Positions 1 through 5,302 of a stretch of 6,971 nt of DNA are shown here, piece by piece (the stretch's first letter is position 1; each line of letters starts with the position of its first letter). The stretch lies in NCBI GenBank assembly GCA_012798275.1, contig JAAZNO010000384.1, forward strand, positions 1 through 6,971, written 5' to 3'. The stretch comes from Chloroflexota bacterium. Lineage in GTDB: Bacteria; Chloroflexota; Anaerolineae; B4-G1; SLSP01. The translations under genes and the position numbers were made by a program. Under the pieces are notes generated by a model that had not been told where the DNA came from, searched no databases, and worked only from the letters and a program-made list of their open reading frames with translations.

Positions 1-50
1 ATCCGCGCCAGCGCTTCTTCTCTAGGGGTTAGCGTCAGCAATTTTTTCAT
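1..50 (-). CDS. N-terminal fragment of a leftward gene, possibly molybdopterin molybdotransferase (MoeA-like)
   Basis: Read on the minus strand, an ATG at 50-48 opens MKKLLTLTPREEALAR and then leaves the window, so only 16 full codons are visible. An AGGAG Shine-Dalgarno sequence lies four bases upstream of the ATG (plus-strand 55-59), which makes this a credible translation start. The pattern 'L-x-L-T-P-x-E-E-A-L-A-R' resembles the first helix of MoeA-type molybdopterin molybdotransferases, which insert molybdate into adenylylated molybdopterin. Sixteen residues are too few to be sure, and many other proteins start with a similar amphipathic helix. The gene is divergent from the pyruvate:ferredoxin oxidoreductase. 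If it is moeA, it would be a second molybdenum-cofactor-flavoured gene in the window besides the MocA-like domain at 5303. Confidence is good that a gene starts here and low for the name. Confidence 0.5.
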   Translation of the reverse strand, partial: MKKLLTLTPREEALAR

Positions 51-62
51 TGAGCTCCTGCG

Positions 63-201
63 AAAATGGGCCCCGAATGAACACGAATTTCACGAATCAG
101 AAATTGAAATTCCTGGTCCCCCCGGGCTGATACGTCCCCAAACAGTGCGCTTCAGCGCGGCTGGCTCCTGTCAGGCTGAGGATTCCATCCCCAGCCGAAC
201 C
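63..201. repeat. Intergenic structured repeat, copy A
   Basis: This stretch has two parts. Positions 71-100 are identical over 30 bases to 259-288 in copy B. Positions 129-201 align without gaps to 4293-4365 in copy C with 64 of 73 bases identical, and all nine differences are transitions. Inside it, 147-158 can fold as a GCGC stem on a TTCA loop. Positions 173-196 can fold as GGCTGAGG against CCCCAGCC with one mismatch. It lies in the divergent gap between the leftward gene and the oxidoreductase and shows no credible coding. This is a dispersed non-coding element of unknown type; the copies are seen directly, the folding is inferred by eye. Confidence 0.8.
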
Positions 202-202
202 T

Positions 203-242
203 CACATTATCATCCTTGGATGATGTGCGCCAGCACATGGCG
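203..242. other. Two adjacent small hairpins between repeat copies A and B
   Basis: ATCATCC (209-215) is followed by a TT loop and its exact complement GGATGAT (218-224). CACA/TGTG bases just outside could extend the stem around a bulge. Directly after it, CGCCA (228-232) and TGGCG (238-242) form a five-pair stem on a GCACA loop. Neither is followed by a T tract on either strand, so they do not look like terminators. They occupy the place where copy B and copy C carry the 'CCGG-GAGCC' end of the repeat, so they may be a variant or inserted end of copy A. Function unknown. Confidence 0.45.
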
Positions 243-251
243 TCTCCTTCA

Positions 252-378
252 AAAATGGCCCCGAATGAACACGAATTTCACGAATCAGATGAGAAATTCC
301 TGGCCCCCGGGGCTGCGACGTCCTCAAACACCGCGCTTCAGCGCGGGTGGCTCGTGTCGAACCGGTGAGCCGTTCCAG
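252..378. repeat. Intergenic structured repeat, copy B (internally shortened)
   Basis: Positions 259-288 repeat 71-100 exactly. Downstream the copy keeps the ACGTCC...AAACA...GCGCTTCAGCGCGG core (319-346) and the end CGAACCGG-GAGCCGT (358-373) shared with copy C. It lacks roughly 20 bases that carry the inner GGCTG/CAGCC hairpin in copies A and C. The outer arms GGCTC (349-353) and GAGCC (367-371) are exact complements, so the shortened unit still closes as a stem. The core hairpin is longest here, CCGCGC against GCGCGG around TTCA (331-346). It is non-coding; the reading frame that spans it on the plus strand has no recognisable protein character. Confidence 0.75.
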
Positions 379-457
379 CCTCTACTCACGCCTCACGGCT
401 CACATTTCCGCCATCACCCTTTATCATACCTCGAAGCGTGAATTTGAAAATGCGCCT

Positions 458-485
458 TTGCCCCTTTCCCTGGGCGTGCTATAAT
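458..485 (+). promoter_or_regulatory. Predicted sigma-70-type promoter of the pyruvate:ferredoxin oxidoreductase gene
   Basis: A perfect TATAAT -10 box lies at 480-485, preceded by TGC (477-479), which makes it an extended -10. Sixteen bases upstream is TTGCCC (458-463), four of six matches to the -35 consensus. Transcription would start near 491-493, giving a leader of about 66 bases before the ATG at 558. The leader contains the palindrome at 504-531 and the ribosome binding site at 544-550. The call rests on consensus matching in the right place; no experimental evidence is available. Confidence 0.7.
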
Positions 486-503
486 GAAGACTGTGCAGTC
501 ACA

Positions 504-531
504 CAAACTTTGAACTCATGTTCAATGTTTG
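504..531. promoter_or_regulatory. Near-perfect palindrome in the oxidoreductase leader (operator or leader hairpin)
   Basis: Two 12-base arms, CAAACTTTGAAC (504-515) and GTTCAATGTTTG (520-531), are complementary at 11 of 12 positions around the four-base centre TCAT. The innermost six pairs, TTGAAC/GTTCAA, are perfect. The element starts about 12 bases after the predicted transcription start and ends 12 bases before the GAGGAGG ribosome binding site. A bound repressor here would block initiation or early elongation. As RNA it would form an AU-rich stem-loop just upstream of the ribosome binding site. The symmetry is seen directly; the regulator is unknown. Confidence 0.6.
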
Positions 532-543
532 ATTTACCATGTT

Positions 544-550
544 GAGGAGG
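544..550 (+). promoter_or_regulatory. Strong ribosome binding site of the oxidoreductase gene
   Basis: GAGGAGG is a near-complete anti-16S match seven bases before the ATG at 558. It fixes that ATG as the start, since the protein from this ATG begins with the canonical family N-terminus. Confidence 0.85.
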
Positions 551-557
551 TTTTCTT

Positions 558-3500
558 ATGGCAAAGCGTCAAATGGTGACGATTGATGGCAATAGCGCTG
601 TAACTCTGGTCGCTCATAAGGTCAGCGAAGTCATCGCCATCTACCCCATCACCCCCTCCAGCCCCATGGGCGAAATGGCGGATGAACTCTCTGCCGAGGG
701 CTCTAAAAATCTGTGGGGGACGGTGCCGTTGGTGGCAGAGATGCAATCGGAAGGTGGGGCAGCGGGCGCCGTGCATGGCGCGTTGCAGACCGGCGCGCTC
801 ACGACTACCTTCACCGCTTCGCAGGGCCTGCTCCTGATGATCCCCAATATGTACAAAATTGCGGGCGAACTCACCTCAACCGTCTTCCATGTCTCCGCCC
901 GCAGCCTGGCCGCGCAGGCGCTCTCCATCTTCGGCGATCATGGCGATGTGATGGCGGCTCGCGCCACCGGTTTTGCGTTCCTGTGCAGCAATTCGGTGCA
1001 AGAGGCGCACGACTTCGCACTGATCGCGCAGGCGGCGACGCTGGAAGCGCGCGTGCCCTTCTGTCATTTCTTCGATGGTTTCCGCACGAGCCATGAGATC
1101 AACAAGATGGAGCAGCTCACCGACGACGATCTCCGCGTGATGATCAGCGACGAGCTGGTGCGCGCTCATCGCGCCCGCGCGCTCAATCCCGATCGGCCCG
1201 TGATCCGCGGCACCGCGCAGAACCCCGATACCTACTTCCAGGGTCGCGAGACGGTCAATCCCTTCTATCTCAAGACGCCGGGCATCGTGCAGGCACAGAT
1301 GGACAAATTCGCGGCCTTGACGGGACGGCAGTATCATCTGTTCGATTACGTCGGCGCGCCCGATGCCGAGCGGGTCATCGTGATGATGGGCTCCGGTTGC
1401 GAGGTCGCTCACGAGACGGTCGAATATCTCCTGGCGCAGGGCGAAAAGGTCGGCGTGCTCAAGGTGCACCTGTTCCGTCCCTTCAGCGCGGCGGACTTCG
1501 TCGCGGCGCTGCCGGCGACGGTGAAGGTCCTCGCGGTGCTGGATCGCACCAAGGAACCCGGCGCAGCGGGCGAGCCGCTGTACGAGGATGTGGTCACGGC
1601 GTTGGCGGAGCAGGGACGGACGGTCAAGGTTGTCGGCGGACGCTACGGCCTTTCCAGCAAGGAATTCACTCCGGCCATGGTGAAGGGCATTTTCGACGAG
1701 CTCAAGCAGGACGCCCCCAAGAATCACTTCACCATCGGCATCACCGACGACGTCATGTACACCAGTCTGAGTTACGATCCGTCGTTCAACATCGAGCAGC
1801 CGGACGTGGTGCGCGCGATGTTCTACGGTCTGGGCTCCGACGGCACGGTCGGCGCGAACAAGAACAGCATCAAGATCATCGGCGAGGAGACAGACAATTA
1901 CGCGCAGGGGTATTTCCAGTATGACTCGAAGAAATCCGGCGCGGTAACGGTCTCGCACCTGCGCTTTGGGCCGCGCCCCATTCGTCAGACCTGCCTCATT
2001 GGCAAGGCGAATTTCATCGGCTGCCACCAATTTGTGTTCCTCGAGCAATTCGACATGCTGGCGAATGCGGAGGACGGCGCGGTTTTCCTGCTCAACAGTC
2101 CCTTCCCCCTGGAAGAAACCTGGGAGCGGATTCCCGCCAGGGTGCAGCAGCAAATGCTCGACAAGAAGATTCAGCTCTACGTGATTGACGCTTACAAAGT
2201 GGCGGATGAAGCGGGCCTCGGCGGACGCATCAACACGATCATGCAGACCTGCTTCTTCGCCATCTCCGGCGTGCTGCCGCGGGATGAGGCAATTGCGGCG
2301 ATCAAGCACGCGATCCAGAAGAGCTATGGCTCCAAGGGCGAGAAGGTCGTGCAGATGAACTACGCGGCCGTGGATCACGCTCTCGCGCACCTGCATCGCG
2401 TTCCGCTGGAGGGGAAGCCCATCAACGGCCCGGCGCTCAAGCCCGTCGTTCCAGAGAACGCCCCCGCTTTCGTGCAAGAAGTCACCGCGATGATGATTGC
2501 TCGCAAGGGCGACGAGATTCCCGTCTCCAAGTTGCCCGTGGATGGCACTTATCCGACGGCGACGACGCAATGGGAGAAGCGCAATATCGCGCTGGAGATG
2601 CCGGTGTGGGAGCCGGATGTGTGTATCCAATGCGCCAAGTGCGCGATGGCCTGCCCGCACGCGGTCATCCGCTTCAAAATTTACGACCCCCAGTACCTGG
2701 AGGGCGCGCCCGAAGGTTTCCGCAGCACCGTCGCCAAGGGGAAGGAATTCGCCGGCAAGCTCCTCACGATTCAGGCCTCGCCGGAGGACTGCACCGGTTG
2801 TGGCCTGTGTGTGGAGACCTGCCCCGCCAGGGACAAGACGAATCCCAACCGCAAGGCGATCAACATGACGCCTCAGCCGGCCATCCGCGAGCGCGAGGGC
2901 CGCTTCTGGGAGTTCTTCCTCAACGTGCTGCCCGACTACGACCGCACCGAGGCCAACGTCAAGACGGTGAAGGGCTCGCAGCTTCTGCGCCCGCTCTTCG
3001 AGTTCTCCGGCGCGTGCGCGGGTTGCGGGGAGACGCCTTACGTCCGCCTGCTGAGCCAGCTCTTCGGCGATCGCGCGGTCATCGCCAATGCGACGGGGTG
3101 CTCTTCGATCTACGGTGGCAACATGCCGACGACTCCCTGGGCGCAGAACCGTGACGGACGCGGCCCGGCCTGGTCAAACAGCCTTTTCGAGGACAACGCC
3201 GAGTTCGGCTTTGGTTTCCGGCTGACCCTGGACAAGCAGGTGGAATATGCCCGCGAGCTGGTGCAGCGTTTCCGCGGCAAGCTGGGCGACGAGCTGGCGG
3301 ATGGCCTGCTCAATGCCGTGCAACTGGAGGAGGCGGATTATGCGGCGCAGCGCGAGCGGGTGGCGCAGTTGCGCCTCCGCCTGGCGCACGAGACCGGCCC
3401 TGAGGCACTCGATCTGCTGAGCCTGGCGGATGTGCTTGTGCGCCGCTCGGTCTGGATCGTCGGCGGCGATGGCTGGGCCTACGACATCGGATACGGCGGT

Positions 3501-4112
3501 CTGGATCACGTGCTGGCGCAGGGTCGCAATGTCAACGTGCTGGTGCTCGACACGCAGGTGTACTCCAACACCGGCGGGCAGATGTCGAAGGCGACGCCGC
3601 GCGCGGCGGTGGCGAAGTTCGCCGCGGCCGGCCGGGCCCTGCCCAAGAAGGACCTCGGTTTGATCGCCATGACGTATGGCAACATTTACGTGGCGCAAGT
3701 CGCCATGGGCGCCAACGACACGCAGACGCTGCGGGCTTTCCGCGAGGCAGAGTCCTACGCGGGGTCCAGCCTCATCATCGCCTACAGCCATTGCATCTCG
3801 CATGGGATGCCGGAGATGCGCATGGGCTTCAAGCAGCAGGAGCTCGCGGTAGATTCCGGCGCGTGGGTGCTCTACCGTTACGACCCGCGCCTCATAGTTC
3901 AGGGCAAGAATCCCTTGCAGCTGGATTCCAAAGAGCCGAAGGTGGACGTGGCGGATTTCATGTACAACGAGGTGCGTTTCCGGGCGCTGCGGCAAACGGA
4001 TCCTGACCGCGCGGCGGAGCTTTTGTTGCTCGCCCGGCAGGACGTCCGCGCGCGCTGGAATCACTTCCGGCAGCTGGCCGAGCTGGATTACAGCGCTCTG
4101 GCGCAGAAATAA
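558..4112 (+). CDS. nifJ: Pyruvate:ferredoxin (flavodoxin) oxidoreductase, single-chain
   Basis: This enzyme catalyses reversible oxidative decarboxylation of pyruvate with CoA to acetyl-CoA and CO2, passing two electrons to ferredoxin or flavodoxin. It is cytoplasmic and central to anaerobic carbon metabolism. The 1184 residues match the usual 1170-1200 of the fused homodimeric form. The N-terminal pyrimidine-binding domain has YPITPSSPMGE (29-39), Glu65 in VAEMQSEGGAAG and Arg115 in SARSLAAQ. These correspond, by my recollection of the Desulfovibrio africanus enzyme, to the pyruvate- and TPP-contacting residues. GLGSDGTVGANKN (424-436) opens the gamma-like domain. Two ferredoxin-type clusters are complete: Cys689/692/695/699 and Cys745/748/751/755. 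The proximal cluster ligands appear as Cys820, Cys823, Cys848 and Cys1079. TPP/Mg binding is shown by GGDGWAYDIGYGG (969-981) and DTQVYSNTGG (998-1007). No key residue is missing and no frameshift is visible. The gene has its own promoter, leader palindrome and terminator, so it is probably monocistronic. Confidence 0.98.
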   Translation: MAKRQMVTIDGNSAVTLVAHKVSEVIAIYPITPSSPMGEMADELSAEGSKNLWGTVPLVAEMQSEGGAAGAVHGALQTGALTTTFTASQGLLLMIPNMYKIAGELTSTVFHVSARSLAAQALSIFGDHGDVMAARATGFAFLCSNSVQEAHDFALIAQAATLEARVPFCHFFDGFRTSHEINKMEQLTDDDLRVMISDELVRAHRARALNPDRPVIRGTAQNPDTYFQGRETVNPFYLKTPGIVQAQMDKFAALTGRQYHLFDYVGAPDAERVIVMMGSGCEVAHETVEYLLAQGEKVGVLKVHLFRPFSAADFVAALPATVKVLAVLDRTKEPGAAGEPLYEDVVTALAEQGRTVKVVGGRYGLSSKEFTPAMVKGIFDELKQDAPKNHFTIGITDDVMYTSLSYDPSFNIEQPDVVRAMFYGLGSDGTVGANKNSIKIIGEETDNYAQGYFQYDSKKSGAVTVSHLRFGPRPIRQTCLIGKANFIGCHQFVFLEQFDMLANAEDGAVFLLNSPFPLEETWERIPARVQQQMLDKKIQLYVIDAYKVADEAGLGGRINTIMQTCFFAISGVLPRDEAIAAIKHAIQKSYGSKGEKVVQMNYAAVDHALAHLHRVPLEGKPINGPALKPVVPENAPAFVQEVTAMMIARKGDEIPVSKLPVDGTYPTATTQWEKRNIALEMPVWEPDVCIQCAKCAMACPHAVIRFKIYDPQYLEGAPEGFRSTVAKGKEFAGKLLTIQASPEDCTGCGLCVETCPARDKTNPNRKAINMTPQPAIREREGRFWEFFLNVLPDYDRTEANVKTVKGSQLLRPLFEFSGACAGCGETPYVRLLSQLFGDRAVIANATGCSSIYGGNMPTTPWAQNRDGRGPAWSNSLFEDNAEFGFGFRLTLDKQVEYARELVQRFRGKLGDELADGLLNAVQLEEADYAAQRERVAQLRLRLAHETGPEALDLLSLADVLVRRSVWIVGGDGWAYDIGYGGLDHVLAQGRNVNVLVLDTQVYSNTGGQMSKATPRAAVAKFAAAGRALPKKDLGLIAMTYGNIYVAQVAMGANDTQTLRAFREAESYAGSSLIIAYSHCISHGMPEMRMGFKQQELAVDSGAWVLYRYDPRLIVQGKNPLQLDSKEPKVDVADFMYNEVRFRALRQTDPDRAAELLLLARQDVRARWNHFRQLAELDYSALAQK

Positions 4113-4136
4113 GCCGGCGTTGTCTTTCTGAGTGCG

Positions 4137-4170
4137 CCGCCCGCGAGTGCTACGCTCGCGGGCGGTTTTT
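4137..4170 (+). terminator. Intrinsic terminator of the oxidoreductase gene
   Basis: A perfect 11-pair GC-rich stem, CCGCCCGCGAG (4137-4147) with CTCGCGGGCGG (4155-4165), closes a seven-base loop and runs straight into TTTTT (4166-4170). It begins 24 bases after the stop codon at 4110-4112. It separates the oxidoreductase from the downstream gntR unit. Confidence 0.93.
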
Positions 4171-4280
4171 GTCGCCTGGAGTCTGCTCAGCAAATCGGCG
4201 AGTCAGCGAATCCCAAAATCACTTGCGTGACACCCGTATCGCAAACTTCAGGCCGTTCTCAGGCCGCCCACGCCGGAATG

Positions 4281-4380
4281 AATTCCAGGCCCGATACGTC
4301 CCTAAACAACGCGCTTCAGCGTGGTTGGCTCCTGTCAGGCTGGGAATTCCGTCCCTAGCCGAACCGGCGAGCCGTCACAG
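4281..4380. repeat. Intergenic structured repeat, copy C
   Basis: Positions 4293-4365 match 129-201 (copy A) at 64 of 73 bases without gaps. Positions 4361-4380 match 359-378 (copy B) at 17 of 20. It is therefore the most complete of the three: hairpin core around 4309-4322, inner stem GGCTGGGA/CCCTAGCC (4339-4360 region), and outer arms GGCTC (4327-4331) with GAGCC (4369-4373). Copy C lacks the 30-base ATTCGTG-type block found in front of A and B. It sits between the oxidoreductase terminator and the gntR promoter, more than 4 kb from the other two, so this is a dispersed family and not a local tandem duplication. Confidence 0.8.
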
Positions 4381-4421
4381 ACCTTCTCCTGGCTGCTGCA
4401 GTCTCGACTCCCGCGTTCATA

Positions 4422-4450
4422 TTGGCGGGCGGTGAACAATCGCATATAAT
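4422..4450 (+). promoter_or_regulatory. Predicted sigma-70-type promoter of the gntR operon
   Basis: TTGGCG (4422-4427) and a perfect TATAAT (4445-4450) are separated by an ideal 17 bases. Transcription would start near 4457, leaving a leader of about 87 bases before the ATG at 4544. A palindrome overlaps the -10 box, so access of RNA polymerase is probably controlled. Confidence 0.75.
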
Positions 4451-4463
4451 GCAGGGAGTTCAC
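4432..4463. promoter_or_regulatory. Palindrome centred on the gntR -10 box, candidate autoregulatory operator
   Basis: Outer arms GTGAAC (4432-4437) and GTTCAC (4458-4463) are exact complements. Nested within them, GCAT (4442-4445) and ATGC (4449-4452) are complementary around ATA. The two symmetry centres, 4447.5 and 4447, almost coincide and lie inside the TATAAT box. GntR/HutC-family proteins bind as dimers to palindromes near their own promoters, so this is a natural candidate for autoregulation. It does not match the usual GT-N-TA-TA-N-AC HutC operator, so assignment to the adjacent regulator is inference. Confidence 0.5.
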
Positions 4464-4543
4464 ACGCACATGTTTCCGTGCGCCCACGTCCATTTTGCGG
4501 CTTCTACCTATGGGATCCGTGAGCCATCTGTGAAGGGGGGAAG

Positions 4544-5278
4544 ATGTCGGCGGAAAAACGCCTCGATGCTGCCAGGGAAGTGGCGCTGCACCAGCAGCTC
4601 TATACGCTGTTACGGGAACGCATCGAATCGGGGGACCTGGCGCCGGGCCAGAAATTGCCGTCGGAGCGCCAGCTGGCAGCCGAACACGGGGTAAGCCGCA
4701 CGACGATTCGGCAGGCGCTGCATCTACTCACGAGCGAGGGATGGCTCTATTCGCGGCCAGGCAGCGGGTATTATGTGGCGCTGCCGACCACGGGAGCGCA
4801 GCTGCGGTTGCGCGATCTGGCCGAACAGCTACAACATGATGGCTTGCCCGGCGACACGCGGGTGTTGCGGCGCGGCCTCGTGGCGGCGGATGTGAGCCTG
4901 GCGAAAAACCTCAATTTATTGCAGGGGGAGCGCGTCATTCACATTCAACGGCTCTGGCTGGTTCACCACACGCCGCTCGGCGTCGAGACCCTGTACCTGC
5001 CATTTGCGCTTTTCCCCAATCTGTTGGAGCTGGATCTCACGTCTGTCAATCAGACCCTCGAGGCGCATTACGGCGTGCGATTCTCCCACGCGCTGCAGAC
5101 CGTCCACGCGCTGCTTGCCAGCGCGGAGGAGTGCGAGATGTTGGAGGCCACGCCACCGCTGGCGGTACTGGTCATCCGTCAGCGCACCTTTGACGCGCAC
5201 CAGAAGGCCATTGTGTATAGCGTCAGCGTGCTGAAAGGGGAACGGTATCCCCTGCGCATGACGCTGCGACGCGATTAA
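4544..5278 (+). CDS. GntR-family transcriptional regulator, HutC subfamily with UTRA domain
   Basis: This is a DNA-binding regulator expected to respond to a small metabolite. Residues 14-79 form the GntR winged helix: LHQQLYTLLRERIESG, then the signature LPSERQLAAEHGVSRTTIRQ (38-57) and the wing RPGSGYYVA (71-79). Residues about 97-238 look like a UTRA ligand-binding domain, with the typical Q-R-L-W/'G-V-E-T-L-Y-L-P' segment in the middle and a C-terminal strand with the Y-S-V-S pattern. The length of 244 residues is standard for HutC-type proteins. A stop at 4520-4522 closes the frame upstream, so the ATG at 4544 is the first available. The purine run GAAGGGGGGAAG directly before it serves as a close-set ribosome binding site. 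The gene has its own promoter, with a palindrome over it, and lies 24 bases before the fusion enzyme, so it probably regulates that gene and itself. The effector cannot be read from sequence; UTRA domains bind histidine-derived compounds, sugar phosphates, fatty acids and others. Confidence 0.93.
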   Translation: MSAEKRLDAAREVALHQQLYTLLRERIESGDLAPGQKLPSERQLAAEHGVSRTTIRQALHLLTSEGWLYSRPGSGYYVALPTTGAQLRLRDLAEQLQHDGLPGDTRVLRRGLVAADVSLAKNLNLLQGERVIHIQRLWLVHHTPLGVETLYLPFALFPNLLELDLTSVNQTLEAHYGVRFSHALQTVHALLASAEECEMLEATPPLAVLVIRQRTFDAHQKAIVYSVSVLKGERYPLRMTLRRD

Positions 5279-5302
5279 GTTCATCGGGAAAAGGAGCTCT
5301 CG

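Noticed and set aside
63..378. CRISPR array
   Set aside because: There are only two copies in the gap, the copies are unequal in length and structure, there is no constant spacer length, and no cas gene is in view.
145..441. 98-codon plus-strand reading frame in the divergent gap
   Set aside because: It runs through repeat copies A and B and the hairpins between them, has no ribosome binding site, and its translation shows duplicated low-quality segments that simply mirror the DNA repeat.
512..523. GAAC-N4-GTTC core resembling a Gram-positive LexA (SOS) box
   Set aside because: The flanking and central bases do not follow the CGAAC-RNRY-GTTYG consensus, and pyruvate:ferredoxin oxidoreductase is not an SOS gene. 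The symmetry extends to 12-base arms, so a different factor or an RNA hairpin explains it better.
518..532. Four-codon upstream frame (ATG TTC AAT GTT TGA) in the oxidoreductase leader
   Set aside because: No ribosome binding site precedes it, and it is fully explained by the right arm of the palindrome. No regulatory codon run such as repeated leader amino acids is present.
876..2660. 594-codon minus-strand reading frame opposite the oxidoreductase gene
   Set aside because: It is rich in Arg, His, Leu and Ala, as expected from the complement of GC-rich codons. It has no recognisable domain and lies entirely inside a gene whose own frame carries all family motifs.
3174..4193. 339-codon minus-strand reading frame
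   Set aside because: Same kind of shadow frame. It also crosses the oxidoreductase terminator, which no real gene here would be expected to do.
4422..4694. 90-codon plus-strand reading frame over the gntR promoter and start
   Set aside because: It begins inside the -35 box, lacks a ribosome binding site, and its later part is gntR read out of frame.
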